From CAYFPO01 sp964345035 (GTDB lineage Bacteria; Fidelibacterota; Marinisomatia; SCGC-AAA003-L08; GCA-002704045): a stretch of 41,585 nt of DNA. The stretch lies in NCBI GenBank assembly GCA_964345035.1, contig CAYFPO010000021.1, positions 1-41,585 of the forward strand, in the 5' to 3' direction. The notes below the pieces were generated by a model. That model had not been told where the DNA came from. It did not search any database and worked only from the letters and a program-made list of their open reading frames with translations. Position 1 is the stretch's first letter; the number at the start of each line of letters is the position of its first letter. Below are positions 8,285-17,039 of this stretch, one piece after another. Made by a program: the position numbers and the translations under genes.

Positions 8285-9439
8285 TTATCGCCCGAGAATA
8301 ATATCCACAATCAGTACAATATCCACTACATTGATGACACCGTCTAAATTCAAATCAGCCAGTTCATTGTATTCATTCTCAAAAATAAAATTGATAGTCA
8401 TTACTATATCCAGAATATTTATATACCCGTCAGAATTCACATCACCTGTAGTCTGTTCAAATGCTCTAAGTATTTCCATTGAGAGACAATGGACACTACC
8501 ACCCCAGTTTGCTACATCCTGAGCATGAATTGGTATAATATTTTTATTGGTGTGTTCAGCAAATACAGCAAGAGCTGCTTCATCTTCGGGGAGCCCGAAT
8601 ATAGGTACATAAATATTATCTGTAGTCTGTAAAGAATTCACATAAATTCCTTCTGCACTGCCGAAACCGTCTTCACCGCCACCGTAATTTGGTGCATAGG
8701 GAATTTCGATAAATTCTACATCGGTTAGCGATGCTTCCAATACTTCGTAAATCTGGGAAAGATATGGTTCATCAAAGGCATTAACCGCTAATTTTGAATC
8801 AGTCAACCACATCACATACCCATCGGCGTGTCCCAACAATTCACCCCACTCCTGTGGAATAAATGCAATTTCAATTAATCCCAGATTAGCACTTAAATAT
8901 TCTCTCATCTCAGATTCGCTAACTCCGGGATTATCTTCAAGTATCTGAGTAGTGATTACTGCTTTATCTTTTCCATTAGTTTGAAAATTACCACCATCCA
9001 GGATGATGTCGTGATACTCATAAATCAAATCTGTACTGTTTACCCAGTTAATAAATGAATTATCAATCCAATTGGAAGTCCAGTTATCCAGATAATCCGG
9101 AGCAAAATCAAATTTATGGTTTACTCCCTGCACATTTTGAATACCAAAATCCCGTATCCATATATCATGGATTGTGCCGTAAATTAATTTTTCATCGGGG
9201 AGTAAAGCTTGGTAATTCTGATCATTATAGTTATTGATCACGACAAAGAAATGATCCCTGGAACCTGCAGAGTTCACAAACTCGGTGTGAAACTCAACAA
9301 ATTCATCTACACTTTCAGCATAATAATTTTCAGGACCAACAAGTATGATAATATTTTCATCCTCAGGTACATCTTCAAATTGTGCCGGTAACACAGTTAC
9401 AATGAATATAATTATTATATATTTTATATTTAGATTCAC
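8285..9439 (-). CDS. Secreted peptidylarginine/agmatine deiminase-like enzyme with C-terminal dockerin repeats
   Basis: A 384-residue protein with a signal peptide (about 1-19). It belongs to the PAD_porph guanidino-group hydrolase fold: WIRDFG gives D97, GHADG gives H204 and D206, and WGGSVHC gives the nucleophile C318; the LDGGNF loop is at 147-152. The D97-H204-C318 spacing is close to that of Porphyromonas gingivalis peptidylarginine deiminase as I recall it (D130, H236, C351). Cytoplasmic agmatine deiminases share the fold but lack a signal peptide, so an extracellular substrate such as protein arginine or free agmatine is likely. Residues 332-384 are a dockerin pair (DVNSDGYINILD, DLNLDGVINVVD). 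Substrate choice is inference. Confidence 0.85.
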   Translation of the reverse strand: MNLNIKYIIIIFIVTVLPAQFEDVPEDENIIILVGPENYYAESVDEFVEFHTEFVNSAGSRDHFFVVINNYNDQNYQALLPDEKLIYGTIHDIWIRDFGIQNVQGVNHKFDFAPDYLDNWTSNWIDNSFINWVNSTDLIYEYHDIILDGGNFQTNGKDKAVITTQILEDNPGVSESEMREYLSANLGLIEIAFIPQEWGELLGHADGYVMWLTDSKLAVNAFDEPYLSQIYEVLEASLTDVEFIEIPYAPNYGGGEDGFGSAEGIYVNSLQTTDNIYVPIFGLPEDEAALAVFAEHTNKNIIPIHAQDVANWGGSVHCLSMEILRAFEQTTGDVNSDGYINILDIVMTINFIFENEYNELADLNLDGVINVVDIVLIVDIILGR

Positions 9440-9514
9440 AATATAATTTAAATTAATTTAATTATTTGATAAAGGGATTTGTTAATAGGCAACGGCTGAA
9501 ATATATCAAATCAT

Positions 9515-10153
9515 TCATGTGTTGTACATCCTGTCTCCTGCGTCTCCTAATCCGGGAACAATATATCCTTTATCATTCAGTTTTTCGTCTATCTGTGCTG
9601 TAAAAATTAGAATTTCCGGATATTGATCAGTGAATTTTTCAATTGCCTCCGGTGCAGAAATAATTGAAAGAAATATTATTTCGTTCACACCTCGATCCTT
9701 TAAATAATTTACCGATTCAATAGCTGTTCCTCCGGTGGCAAACATCGGGTCAATTAAAATTACCAGTCTGTCTTTAAAATCATTGGGTAATTTTCCATAA
9801 AAAAACTCCGGATTAAGTGTAATTTCATTTCTCTGGTATCCCAGGAATCCCACACTTGCATCCGGAATTACTTCAAGCATTCCATCAATCATTCCGATGG
9901 CTGCCCGGATCACAGGACATATCATTACTTTAATGTCTAATTCTGTCACAATTGCATCTGCAACCGGTGTTGTTATTTTTTTCTCTTTTAACGGAAAATT
10001 CCTTGTTGCTTCGTAAAGTAGAAATTTTGAAATTTCCTTTACAATTTGTCTAAATTGCTCTGATTTCGTATTTTGATCCTGTAAAATCCCCAACTTGTGC
10101 TTAATTACAGGATGATTTATTTCCATTACATTTTTCATTTTAGTACCTACCAC
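9515..10153 (-). CDS. upp: Uracil phosphoribosyltransferase
   Basis: A 212-residue cytosolic pyrimidine-salvage enzyme making UMP from uracil and PRPP. The N-terminus (NHPVIKHKLGILQDQNT) is the typical UPRT opening. The PRPP-binding loop IDPMFATGGTA is at about 134-144, and the uracil-binding C-terminus reads GYIVPGLGDAGDR. The start is ambiguous: ATG at 10153 has no visible Shine-Dalgarno, while ATG at 10138 (five codons later) gives the usual family start and may be the real one. It is divergent from the BASS transporter gene, with about 160 bp between. Confidence 0.95.
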   Translation of the reverse strand: MVGTKMKNVMEINHPVIKHKLGILQDQNTKSEQFRQIVKEISKFLLYEATRNFPLKEKKITTPVADAIVTELDIKVMICPVIRAAIGMIDGMLEVIPDASVGFLGYQRNEITLNPEFFYGKLPNDFKDRLVILIDPMFATGGTAIESVNYLKDRGVNEIIFLSIISAPEAIEKFTDQYPEILIFTAQIDEKLNDKGYIVPGLGDAGDRMYNT

Positions 10154-10310
10154 ATTAATAATAACTTACTAATTTAGTCAATATATATCAATTTTTTTAA
10201 ATTCATTCTTATAGATAAATTGTTTAAAAGTGTAATATTGAGGTGATAAAATTAAACAAATTGAGTAAATAATTCTTAATTTTCAAATCTGATCTTAGAA
10301 AAGAAATTAT

Positions 10311-11162
10311 ATGATAATTGATATTCTGCTGCCCCTTTCACTCGTATTTATAATGTTTACACTTGGATTGGGATTAACCGCGGATGACTTTAAAAATGTC
10401 ATTCGTGAACCAAAGGCATTCGGTGTAGGTCTTCTAAATCAAATGGTCATTTTACCAATAATTGCATTTTACCTCATTCAATTATTCGGGCTGACTAAAG
10501 AAATGGCTGTTGGAATGATGATTTTGGCATGTTGTCCCGGGGGTGTAACTTCAAATATCATCACCAAACTTGCTAAAGGAGATACTGCATTATCAATTTC
10601 TTATACTGCAGTTGTAAGTTTGGTAACGGTTATAACATTGCCAATAATCACCGGATTTTCAATGGAATATTTTATGGGATCGGATGCCCAACCATTAAAT
10701 ATCCTATCATTGGGATTGACGATGTTTTTGATCACTGCTATACCTGTCATCATTGGATTAATTATCCACTCCAAATTCACACAATTTGCTAGTTCGTTTG
10801 AACCAGTTGCATCAAAAATATCCAGCGTTCTGTTCATTATCATTGTTGCTGGTGCTCTGGCAAGTGAATGGGATGCTTTCATAAACAATCTGGATACTCT
10901 TGGTCCTACAATAGTTGCATTAATTGTAATTATGCTGACAATAGGATTCAACAGTTCAAAATGGTTCAAAATGAGCAAGGAAAGAGCAGTAACTGTGGCA
11001 ATAGAGTCGGGCATCCAAAATGCAACGGTTGGTATTACAATTGGAAATATCATTCTAAACCAAAAGGGATTATCCATATTAAGCTTACCATCAGGAGTTT
11101 ATGGTATTCTCATGTATATTGTATGTCTTCCGTTTGTATATTGGCTTGTTAGAAAAAATTAA
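10311..11162 (+). CDS. Bile acid:sodium symporter (BASS) family transporter
   Basis: A 283-residue protein with about nine to ten membrane helices and the BASS motif ACCPGGVTSNIITKLAKGD (residues about 74-92), in the helix crossing that binds sodium. Bacterial members carry organic anions such as pantoate, pyruvate or bile-acid-like compounds; the substrate cannot be read here. It stands alone, divergent from upp and convergent with murQ (11 bp gap). No regulatory site is obvious. Confidence 0.9.
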   Translation: MIIDILLPLSLVFIMFTLGLGLTADDFKNVIREPKAFGVGLLNQMVILPIIAFYLIQLFGLTKEMAVGMMILACCPGGVTSNIITKLAKGDTALSISYTAVVSLVTVITLPIITGFSMEYFMGSDAQPLNILSLGLTMFLITAIPVIIGLIIHSKFTQFASSFEPVASKISSVLFIIIVAGALASEWDAFINNLDTLGPTIVALIVIMLTIGFNSSKWFKMSKERAVTVAIESGIQNATVGITIGNIILNQKGLSILSLPSGVYGILMYIVCLPFVYWLVRKN

Positions 11163-11172
11163 ATTTAAAATC

Positions 11173-12066
11173 TTATTTATTTGTCAGAGCTTTCCTCAAT
11201 GAACCATTATGAGATTCAATTAATTTTCTTGCTTGATGAATATTTATTTCCAACTCTACCATCAAAATTGCTGTCTTAACCTCTCCATCAGCCTTATTCA
11301 AAATTCTTAACGCAGCGTCGTAATCAATACCGGTTAATTGGGAAATGATCCGTGTCCCTCTGTCCCAAAGCTTTTGGTTTACCGCTTTCAAATCCACCAT
11401 AAAGTTACCGTAAGTTTTATTCAGTTTTATCATTGCAGTAGTTGTAATCATATTTAGGATCATTTTGCTTGCTGTACCTGCTTTCATACGAGTCGAACCG
11501 GTTATTACTTCAGGTCCAGTAATTACCGGGATTATATGTTTAACATAATTTAATTGAGAAGGGTTATTACAGATGATCAGCCCTGTTACCGCACCGTTAC
11601 TGTGTGCTTTTTGTAAAGCACCTAAAACAAAAGTAGTTGTGCTGCTCGCTGAAATACCAATTACAGTATCGATCTCGGTTACAAATTTTGACTCAATTGC
11701 TGACATACCCTCTTCCGGATTATCCTCTGCCCCTTCAATTGATCTCACAAGAGCTTCAGAGCCTCCTGCAATAATTCCCTGCACCATATCCGGGTTGGTA
11801 GAATATGTAGGTGGGCATTCGGCAGCATCTAAAACACCTAACCTGCCGCTTGTTCCGGATCCTACATAAAGCAATCTACCGCCAGATCTAAAGGAATTTA
11901 ATACATCATTAATAAGTAGTTCTAATTTTGGCAGAATATTACTCACCGCATCAGTAATTGTTGAATCCTCTGTATGAATCACATCGAGAATTTCACCAAT
12001 CTCCATACTATCAATATCTTTAGAGTTAGGATTTTGAGATTCTGTTATTTTATTCGTTTTCTTCAA
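11173..12066 (-). CDS. murQ: N-acetylmuramic acid 6-phosphate etherase
   Basis: A 297-residue cytosolic SIS-domain enzyme of cell-wall recycling. It cleaves the lactyl ether of MurNAc-6-phosphate to give GlcNAc-6-phosphate and D-lactate. The sugar-phosphate loop VGSGTSGRLG is at 68-77. The acidic residues E83 (AAECPPT) and E114 (EGAEDN) fall at the positions known as catalytic in the E. coli enzyme. The TRMKAGTASKMILNMITT segment is also a family hallmark. Length is typical. It is divergent from the CNNM gene with about 60 bp between. No anmK or PTS gene is adjacent. Confidence 0.96.
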   Translation of the reverse strand: MKKTNKITESQNPNSKDIDSMEIGEILDVIHTEDSTITDAVSNILPKLELLINDVLNSFRSGGRLLYVGSGTSGRLGVLDAAECPPTYSTNPDMVQGIIAGGSEALVRSIEGAEDNPEEGMSAIESKFVTEIDTVIGISASSTTTFVLGALQKAHSNGAVTGLIICNNPSQLNYVKHIIPVITGPEVITGSTRMKAGTASKMILNMITTTAMIKLNKTYGNFMVDLKAVNQKLWDRGTRIISQLTGIDYDAALRILNKADGEVKTAILMVELEINIHQARKLIESHNGSLRKALTNK

Positions 12067-12128
12067 GAGTATATTTTGGAGTAATTACCAATTCAGAGTA
12101 ATTTAAGCCAATAAATGAAGACAGATCA

Positions 12129-13349
12129 TTGACTATTGAACTCATAATTGCCTTAATTGGTATGTTATTTTCAATTCTTTTTTCCAGCTCAGAGATTGCT
12201 CTGATTTCTGCTAATAATTTACAGCTAAATGTATGGACAAAACAGAAAATTCGTGGCACTAATCTAGCCCTGGAAATATTAAATGCCAAAGAGGAATATC
12301 TGACTACCATACTAATAGGAACAACCTTGTCAAATATTCTTGCAACCGCTTTTGCAACAATTTATCTTTCTGATCTTATTTCACAACACATAATAATCAT
12401 CATCATAATTGCTGCAGTCATTTTATTATTCGGTGAAATTTTACCTAAAGCAATAACCCGTGAAGCTGCAAATAGAATACTCATTATCAATTCTCCTCTT
12501 CTATATTTTTTTCGAATTCTCTGTAAACCAATTACATTCATGCTGGAATATTCTGGATGGGGAAAGGTTACAAAATCAATTCCTGAAAGTCTAGAAGAAA
12601 TGAAACAAACACGTGATGATCTACTCCATGTATATGAGCAAGTTGATGATCCGAAAGCTATGGAAAAAGATCAACAGGAAATGATTTCACAGGTTTTTGA
12701 ATTTTCTGAAAGCACTGTTGAAGATGCTATGACACCACGAATAGATATTTCTGCAATTTCAATTCATGCAAACCTTGAGGAAGTATTGCATGTATTTCTC
12801 GACAGTGGTCATTCAAAGATTCCTGTGTACGAAAACAATTTGGATAATATTGTTGGAATAATTTATTTATATGATTTATATAAATCACCCGAAAATATTC
12901 AGGATATACTTAAACCTATCAAATTTATTCCCTATTCAAAGTCTGTAATGGATACAATGAAAGAGTTTCAAACATTTAGACATGCATTGGCCATTGTTCT
13001 TGATGAACATGGTGGAACAGGAGGAATGGTTACCGTAGAAGATCTGTTTGAAGAACTTTTTGGAGAATTTGAAGATGAATTCGATACAGATCAGTATGAA
13101 TCTGAAAAATTAAATGATGGCTCTGTAGTAGCAATAGCAAAAATGGAATTGGATCAATTTAATAACAAATATGGTGAAATTTTTCCAAAAGGAGAATATG
13201 AGACAATTGGCGGATATATAATCTCACATACTGGAAGAATCCCCAACACCGGAGAACGGTTATATCTACCCATTGGTCAGGTTGTAATTAAAAAGGCAAC
13301 TGCCAGAAGGATTGATCAGATACAGATATTCTCTGAAAAGCTGCTTTAA
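12129..13349 (+). CDS. CNNM/CorC-type membrane protein with CBS pair (TTG start)
   Basis: A 406-residue protein. DUF21/CNNM transmembrane domain about 1-170 (SSSEIALISANN is a hallmark), a CBS pair about 190-310 (MTPRIDISAI...HSKIPVYENNLDNIVGIIYL; DEHGGTGGMVTVEDLFEELFGE), and a CorC_HlyC domain at the end. The family transports or regulates export of magnesium or cobalt and is often labelled hemolysin. The start is TTG at 12129; the next in-frame ATG would cut the first helix. The 3' end overlaps the convergent symporter gene by 4 bp. Confidence 0.9.
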   Translation: MTIELIIALIGMLFSILFSSSEIALISANNLQLNVWTKQKIRGTNLALEILNAKEEYLTTILIGTTLSNILATAFATIYLSDLISQHIIIIIIIAAVILLFGEILPKAITREAANRILIINSPLLYFFRILCKPITFMLEYSGWGKVTKSIPESLEEMKQTRDDLLHVYEQVDDPKAMEKDQQEMISQVFEFSESTVEDAMTPRIDISAISIHANLEEVLHVFLDSGHSKIPVYENNLDNIVGIIYLYDLYKSPENIQDILKPIKFIPYSKSVMDTMKEFQTFRHALAIVLDEHGGTGGMVTVEDLFEELFGEFEDEFDTDQYESEKLNDGSVVAIAKMELDQFNNKYGEIFPKGEYETIGGYIISHTGRIPNTGERLYLPIGQVVIKKATARRIDQIQIFSEKLL

Positions 13350-14707
13350 GCTTCTAATTTCTCAAAATATAATTTAGCTGCAGTCATCACCTTTGGAGCT
13401 AATACAAGAGTTGAAATAACTGTTGGTATAGCCATTATTGCAAACATGCCATCAAGAAAATTAATAACCAAATCCAATGATATCATTGCTCCTAGAATCA
13501 GTGATAACACATAGACGACTCTATACCAGGATTTATATTTCACACCAAACAAATATCCGGTACATTTACTTCCATAATATGAATATCCGAGCATTGTTGA
13601 TATGCTGAATATGAAGACGCAAGCCAATAATAGATACTTCCCTGTCTCACCCAATTCGTGTGTAAATGCCATGGTTGTCAATGAAACTCCATTAGCCTCA
13701 GATTGAATCCAAACACCTGAGGATAAAATTACAAATGCGGTAATACTACACACCAATATAGTATCTATGAAAGGTCCCAGCATTGCCACTAATCCTTCCC
13801 TTATTGGCTCATTAGTTTTCGCAGCTCCGTGAGCCATTGCTTCTGTCCCTATTCCTGCTTCGTTAGAAAAAGCAGCTCTTCTGACACCAGTGATAATGAC
13901 TAATCCGACTGCCCCGCCAAATACAGCATTCCCTGAAAATGCATCTGAAACTATTTGGCTTAATAATTCTGGAATAACAGAAATATTTTGGATAAGAATG
14001 AAAATTCCTGCTGACAAATATAACACGACCATTGCAGGAACCATTCTGGATGCAACCAATCCAATTCTTTTTATCCCTCCAAATGCCACAATACCAACAA
14101 ATACAGCGCAAACTATACCAACCACGGCATTACCTAAATGTGGATATGAAGAAAATAAGTGAATCGGCTGAAATAGTTCATCTCTTATAATCTGAGTTAG
14201 CTGGTTTACCTGAAACAGAGATAAACATCCAAACAGTCCAGCAATACTGAATAAAATTGCCAGGGGTTTAAACCTATTTCCAAGCCCTTCTTCAATCACA
14301 TACATAGGGCCGCCTTGAATTATGCCCTGGTCATCTCTGCCACGGTACATTATTGCAAGCGTACAGGTAAAAAACTTTGTAGCCATTCCAACTATTGCAC
14401 TTACCCACATCCAAAATAATGCTCCAGGTCCTCCAGTTTGAATCGCAACTGCAACACCGCTTATATTTCCCATCCCGACCGTACTTGCAAGTGCACTGGA
14501 TAATGCCTGATAATGCGGTATGGCACCTGGATCATTTTCATCATCATATTTCCCCCTTAGTATTTGAATGGCATGCCCAAAATATCTGAAAGGGATTAGT
14601 CGGGAATAAATTGTAAGAAAGATACCGCCACCAAGTAATAAAACAAGGAGTGGTGTTCCCCACATAAATTCTGCAAATTTTCCTAGAAATTCATCCAGAA
14701 TTTTCAT
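13346..14707 (-). CDS. Alanine or glycine:cation symporter (AGCS family)
   Basis: A 453-residue sodium-coupled amino-acid carrier with about ten membrane helices. Family motifs are GTPLLVLLLGGGIFLTIYSR near the N-terminus, SALASTVGMGNISGVA (about 71-86) and RAAFSNEAGIGTEAMAHGAAK (about 276-296). AGCS proteins take up alanine, glycine or related amino acids with Na+ or H+. The gene lies 15 bp after the aldolase gene on the same strand and so is probably part of the glycolytic operon, an unusual pairing. C-terminus convergent with the CNNM gene. Confidence 0.94.
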   Translation of the reverse strand: MKILDEFLGKFAEFMWGTPLLVLLLGGGIFLTIYSRLIPFRYFGHAIQILRGKYDDENDPGAIPHYQALSSALASTVGMGNISGVAVAIQTGGPGALFWMWVSAIVGMATKFFTCTLAIMYRGRDDQGIIQGGPMYVIEEGLGNRFKPLAILFSIAGLFGCLSLFQVNQLTQIIRDELFQPIHLFSSYPHLGNAVVGIVCAVFVGIVAFGGIKRIGLVASRMVPAMVVLYLSAGIFILIQNISVIPELLSQIVSDAFSGNAVFGGAVGLVIITGVRRAAFSNEAGIGTEAMAHGAAKTNEPIREGLVAMLGPFIDTILVCSITAFVILSSGVWIQSEANGVSLTTMAFTHELGETGKYLLLACVFIFSISTMLGYSYYGSKCTGYLFGVKYKSWYRVVYVLSLILGAMISLDLVINFLDGMFAIMAIPTVISTLVLAPKVMTAAKLYFEKLEA

Positions 14708-14722
14708 GAGAGTGAAATTTTT

Positions 14723-15760
14723 CTATACAGGCTGCAGTTCCGATTCTAATTCTTGGGTATAGGAACCCAATGAGGCTAAACCATTACATTTTGCACGGTG
14801 ATATAAAACATCCTGTGCAGTTACTATATTTTCAGATTTACCGCCCCAGGTTTTCAACGCTGCCTGCTGCAATGCCCTGCCATAGGAAAATGTAAGATTC
14901 CATTTCAGTCTATTGGCATAGATTTGATTCATGCAATTTAAATGCAGTGTAGCATCAATGTTGCTCTGTCCCCCGGATAAAAATGCACAACCGGGGACTT
15001 CTTCCGGCACTGTTTCAAGCAGACATTGTACAGTTTGGTCTGACACCGTTTCAACATCTGCCTGTTCACTGCATTCATCTCCGGATATGACCATACTTGG
15101 TTTCAATACGATTCCGGATAGTACTACTCCTTGTTTATGCAGTTCGTGAAAAACAATTTTCTGTGTATGAACTGTTATATCATAGCAGGTTTCTATTGTG
15201 TGATTCCCATTCATTAAAACTTCCGGTTCTACAATTGGAACAATTCCTGCTTCCTGACAAAGTGCAGCATATCTTGCAAGTGCGTGTGCATTACCGACGA
15301 TGCATGCTTCACTGGGAATTTCCTTTCCAATAGTTATGACTGCTCTCCATTTTGCAAATTCTGCGCCCAATTGTTTATATTCAGACAATCTTTCCCGTAA
15401 GCCGTCAAGTCCCTCTGTAATTTTCTCATAAGGATGAAGAGCAAGCTCCTTTGCTCCTGTATCCACCTTTATTCCGGGAATAATTCCCTGTTCCTGTAAC
15501 ACTTGGGGTACAGATCTTCCATTTGATAATGTCTGACGGAGAGTTTCATCATAAAGGATTGTTCCACTTATATATTCACCTAAATCCGGGGTGGTTATAA
15601 GCATTTCGCGGTATGCCAATCGAGTTTTATAAGTTGATTCTACATTAATCTGTGCCAATCGCTTAGTAATTGTTCCTGTGCTTTCATCTGCCGCAAGAAT
15701 ACCTTTACCCTTTGCGACCATTGCATTAGCAGTTTTTTCTAAATTCTCTAGGTATTTCAT
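14723..15760 (-). CDS. Class I fructose-bisphosphate aldolase
   Basis: A 345-residue Schiff-base aldolase of the animal/plant type, cleaving or forming fructose-1,6-bisphosphate in the cytosol. Hallmarks are KGKGILAADESTGTITKR (17-34), IVPIVEPEVLMNG (173-185) with the catalytic glutamates, and K220 in GIVLKPSMV as the Schiff-base lysine. It is a little shorter than the vertebrate enzyme. It sits 20 bp downstream of the PPi-phosphofructokinase gene, so successive glycolytic steps are encoded in one operon. ATG start preceded by an AGGGAGAAAG-type ribosome site. Confidence 0.96.
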   Translation of the reverse strand: MKYLENLEKTANAMVAKGKGILAADESTGTITKRLAQINVESTYKTRLAYREMLITTPDLGEYISGTILYDETLRQTLSNGRSVPQVLQEQGIIPGIKVDTGAKELALHPYEKITEGLDGLRERLSEYKQLGAEFAKWRAVITIGKEIPSEACIVGNAHALARYAALCQEAGIVPIVEPEVLMNGNHTIETCYDITVHTQKIVFHELHKQGVVLSGIVLKPSMVISGDECSEQADVETVSDQTVQCLLETVPEEVPGCAFLSGGQSNIDATLHLNCMNQIYANRLKWNLTFSYGRALQQAALKTWGGKSENIVTAQDVLYHRAKCNGLASLGSYTQELESELQPV

Positions 15761-15780
15761 CTTTCTCCCTTAAATAATAT

Positions 15781-16977
15781 TTATTTTGATAATTGTCCAA
15801 TTTCCTTTAACATGTCCTGAAACCAATCTACATTTATATTAAAACTTTTTCCTCCCTTTATTCTACCAAATTCGATGCAGGTCAATTCATTGTATTCGTC
15901 CTCATCCATTCCAATCACACCGTTTTTTTGAATGAGAGCACATTCAACACCAAGTTTAACACTATCCTTGATAAGTTTGATATCTTGTTTATTTGGTGCT
16001 GCAGATCGTGCAAAATAACCACTTTTTTGAACCAAGACCTTATCAGCTTTTAGTCTTTTACCAAATTGTTTACTAAACCAGATTCCCGGATTAATTTCAT
16101 CCAATCTGACATGTCCAAATGCATCTCTTCTCACTTCATTTCCTCCCATTTCTAACTCATTCACAATAACTTCCACGCCTGCACCTTCGCTGAGGAATAT
16201 ATTTACACAATCATTTTTATCCATTTGGTTTTTTAATCTATTGATTTCAGATTCAAAATTTATTTCCATTTCAGGAATATAAACCCCATCTATATCCCAT
16301 CTTTCTTTCGAAATTAATAATTCCGGTAAAAATTGCTTTTGAGCAAGTATTTTTCTATATTCATAGGCAGTATATGCAGCTAACCAGCCACAATATCTAC
16401 CCATAATTTCGTGGATTATCAGTTGCCTGCTGCTCGTAGTGCTTTCATTGGCAATGTTATTAAAAAATACAGCTCCCTGTTCTGCAGCAGTCCAGGCACC
16501 GAGAGACTGTGCTATTGGAAATATGTCATTATCAACGGTCTTTGGCAGTCCTACAATTGTTAATTGATGTCCTGCATTCTTTAAATATTCTACCAGATCT
16601 GCAGCAGTGGTATTTGTATCATCACCTCCAATGGTATGCAGAATATCTACTTTGTCATTTAATAATTGGTTTGCAGCAACTACTACTGCATCCTCCCCAT
16701 CCTTAATCAAACCATTTTTGATGCAATCTGCAGTATTAGACAGTTTGACTCTACTATTACCAATTGGACTTCCACCAAATTCATATAAGGTATTTACATC
16801 CGATATGGAGTTCAGGTTGAATTGTATACTATTTCCGGTTAGCAGACCTTTATATCCGTGAAGATAGCCAATCATTTCAACACCAGGTATACATCGTTGA
16901 TATTCTTCTATTAATGCACCAATTGTTGAGGATAAACAAGGTGCTAATCCGCCAGATGTTAAATATGCAATTTTCAT
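15781..16977 (-). CDS. Pyrophosphate-dependent 6-phosphofructokinase
   Basis: A 398-residue phosphofructokinase-fold enzyme. The nucleotide loop reads GGDDT (117-121), with Asp where ATP-dependent enzymes have Gly; that Asp is the known marker of PPi use. PKTVDND (145-151) carries the catalytic Asp and the Lys that goes with PPi specificity. The MGRYCGW segment (about 204-210) binds the sugar phosphate. The enzyme is reversible, so the cell can run glycolysis or gluconeogenesis through it. It is first in the operon with the class I aldolase. A divergent LIM-protein gene starts about 60 bp away. Confidence 0.92.
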   Translation of the reverse strand: MKIAYLTSGGLAPCLSSTIGALIEEYQRCIPGVEMIGYLHGYKGLLTGNSIQFNLNSISDVNTLYEFGGSPIGNSRVKLSNTADCIKNGLIKDGEDAVVVAANQLLNDKVDILHTIGGDDTNTTAADLVEYLKNAGHQLTIVGLPKTVDNDIFPIAQSLGAWTAAEQGAVFFNNIANESTTSSRQLIIHEIMGRYCGWLAAYTAYEYRKILAQKQFLPELLISKERWDIDGVYIPEMEINFESEINRLKNQMDKNDCVNIFLSEGAGVEVIVNELEMGGNEVRRDAFGHVRLDEINPGIWFSKQFGKRLKADKVLVQKSGYFARSAAPNKQDIKLIKDSVKLGVECALIQKNGVIGMDEDEYNELTCIEFGRIKGGKSFNINVDWFQDMLKEIGQLSK

Positions 16978-17039
16978 AAAATAAAGAATGAAAATTTACG
17001 CAGTTGAAACCAATCAAATTCAATATATTATTGGTTTGT

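Noticed and set aside
10601..11077. 158-codon minus-strand frame inside the BASS transporter gene
   Set aside because: Antisense shadow of a well-recognised membrane protein; no start signal or family match.
12050..12310. 86-codon minus-strand frame across the murQ-CNNM gap
   Set aside because: It overlaps the N-terminus of the CNNM gene and the murQ start; reading has no recognisable features.
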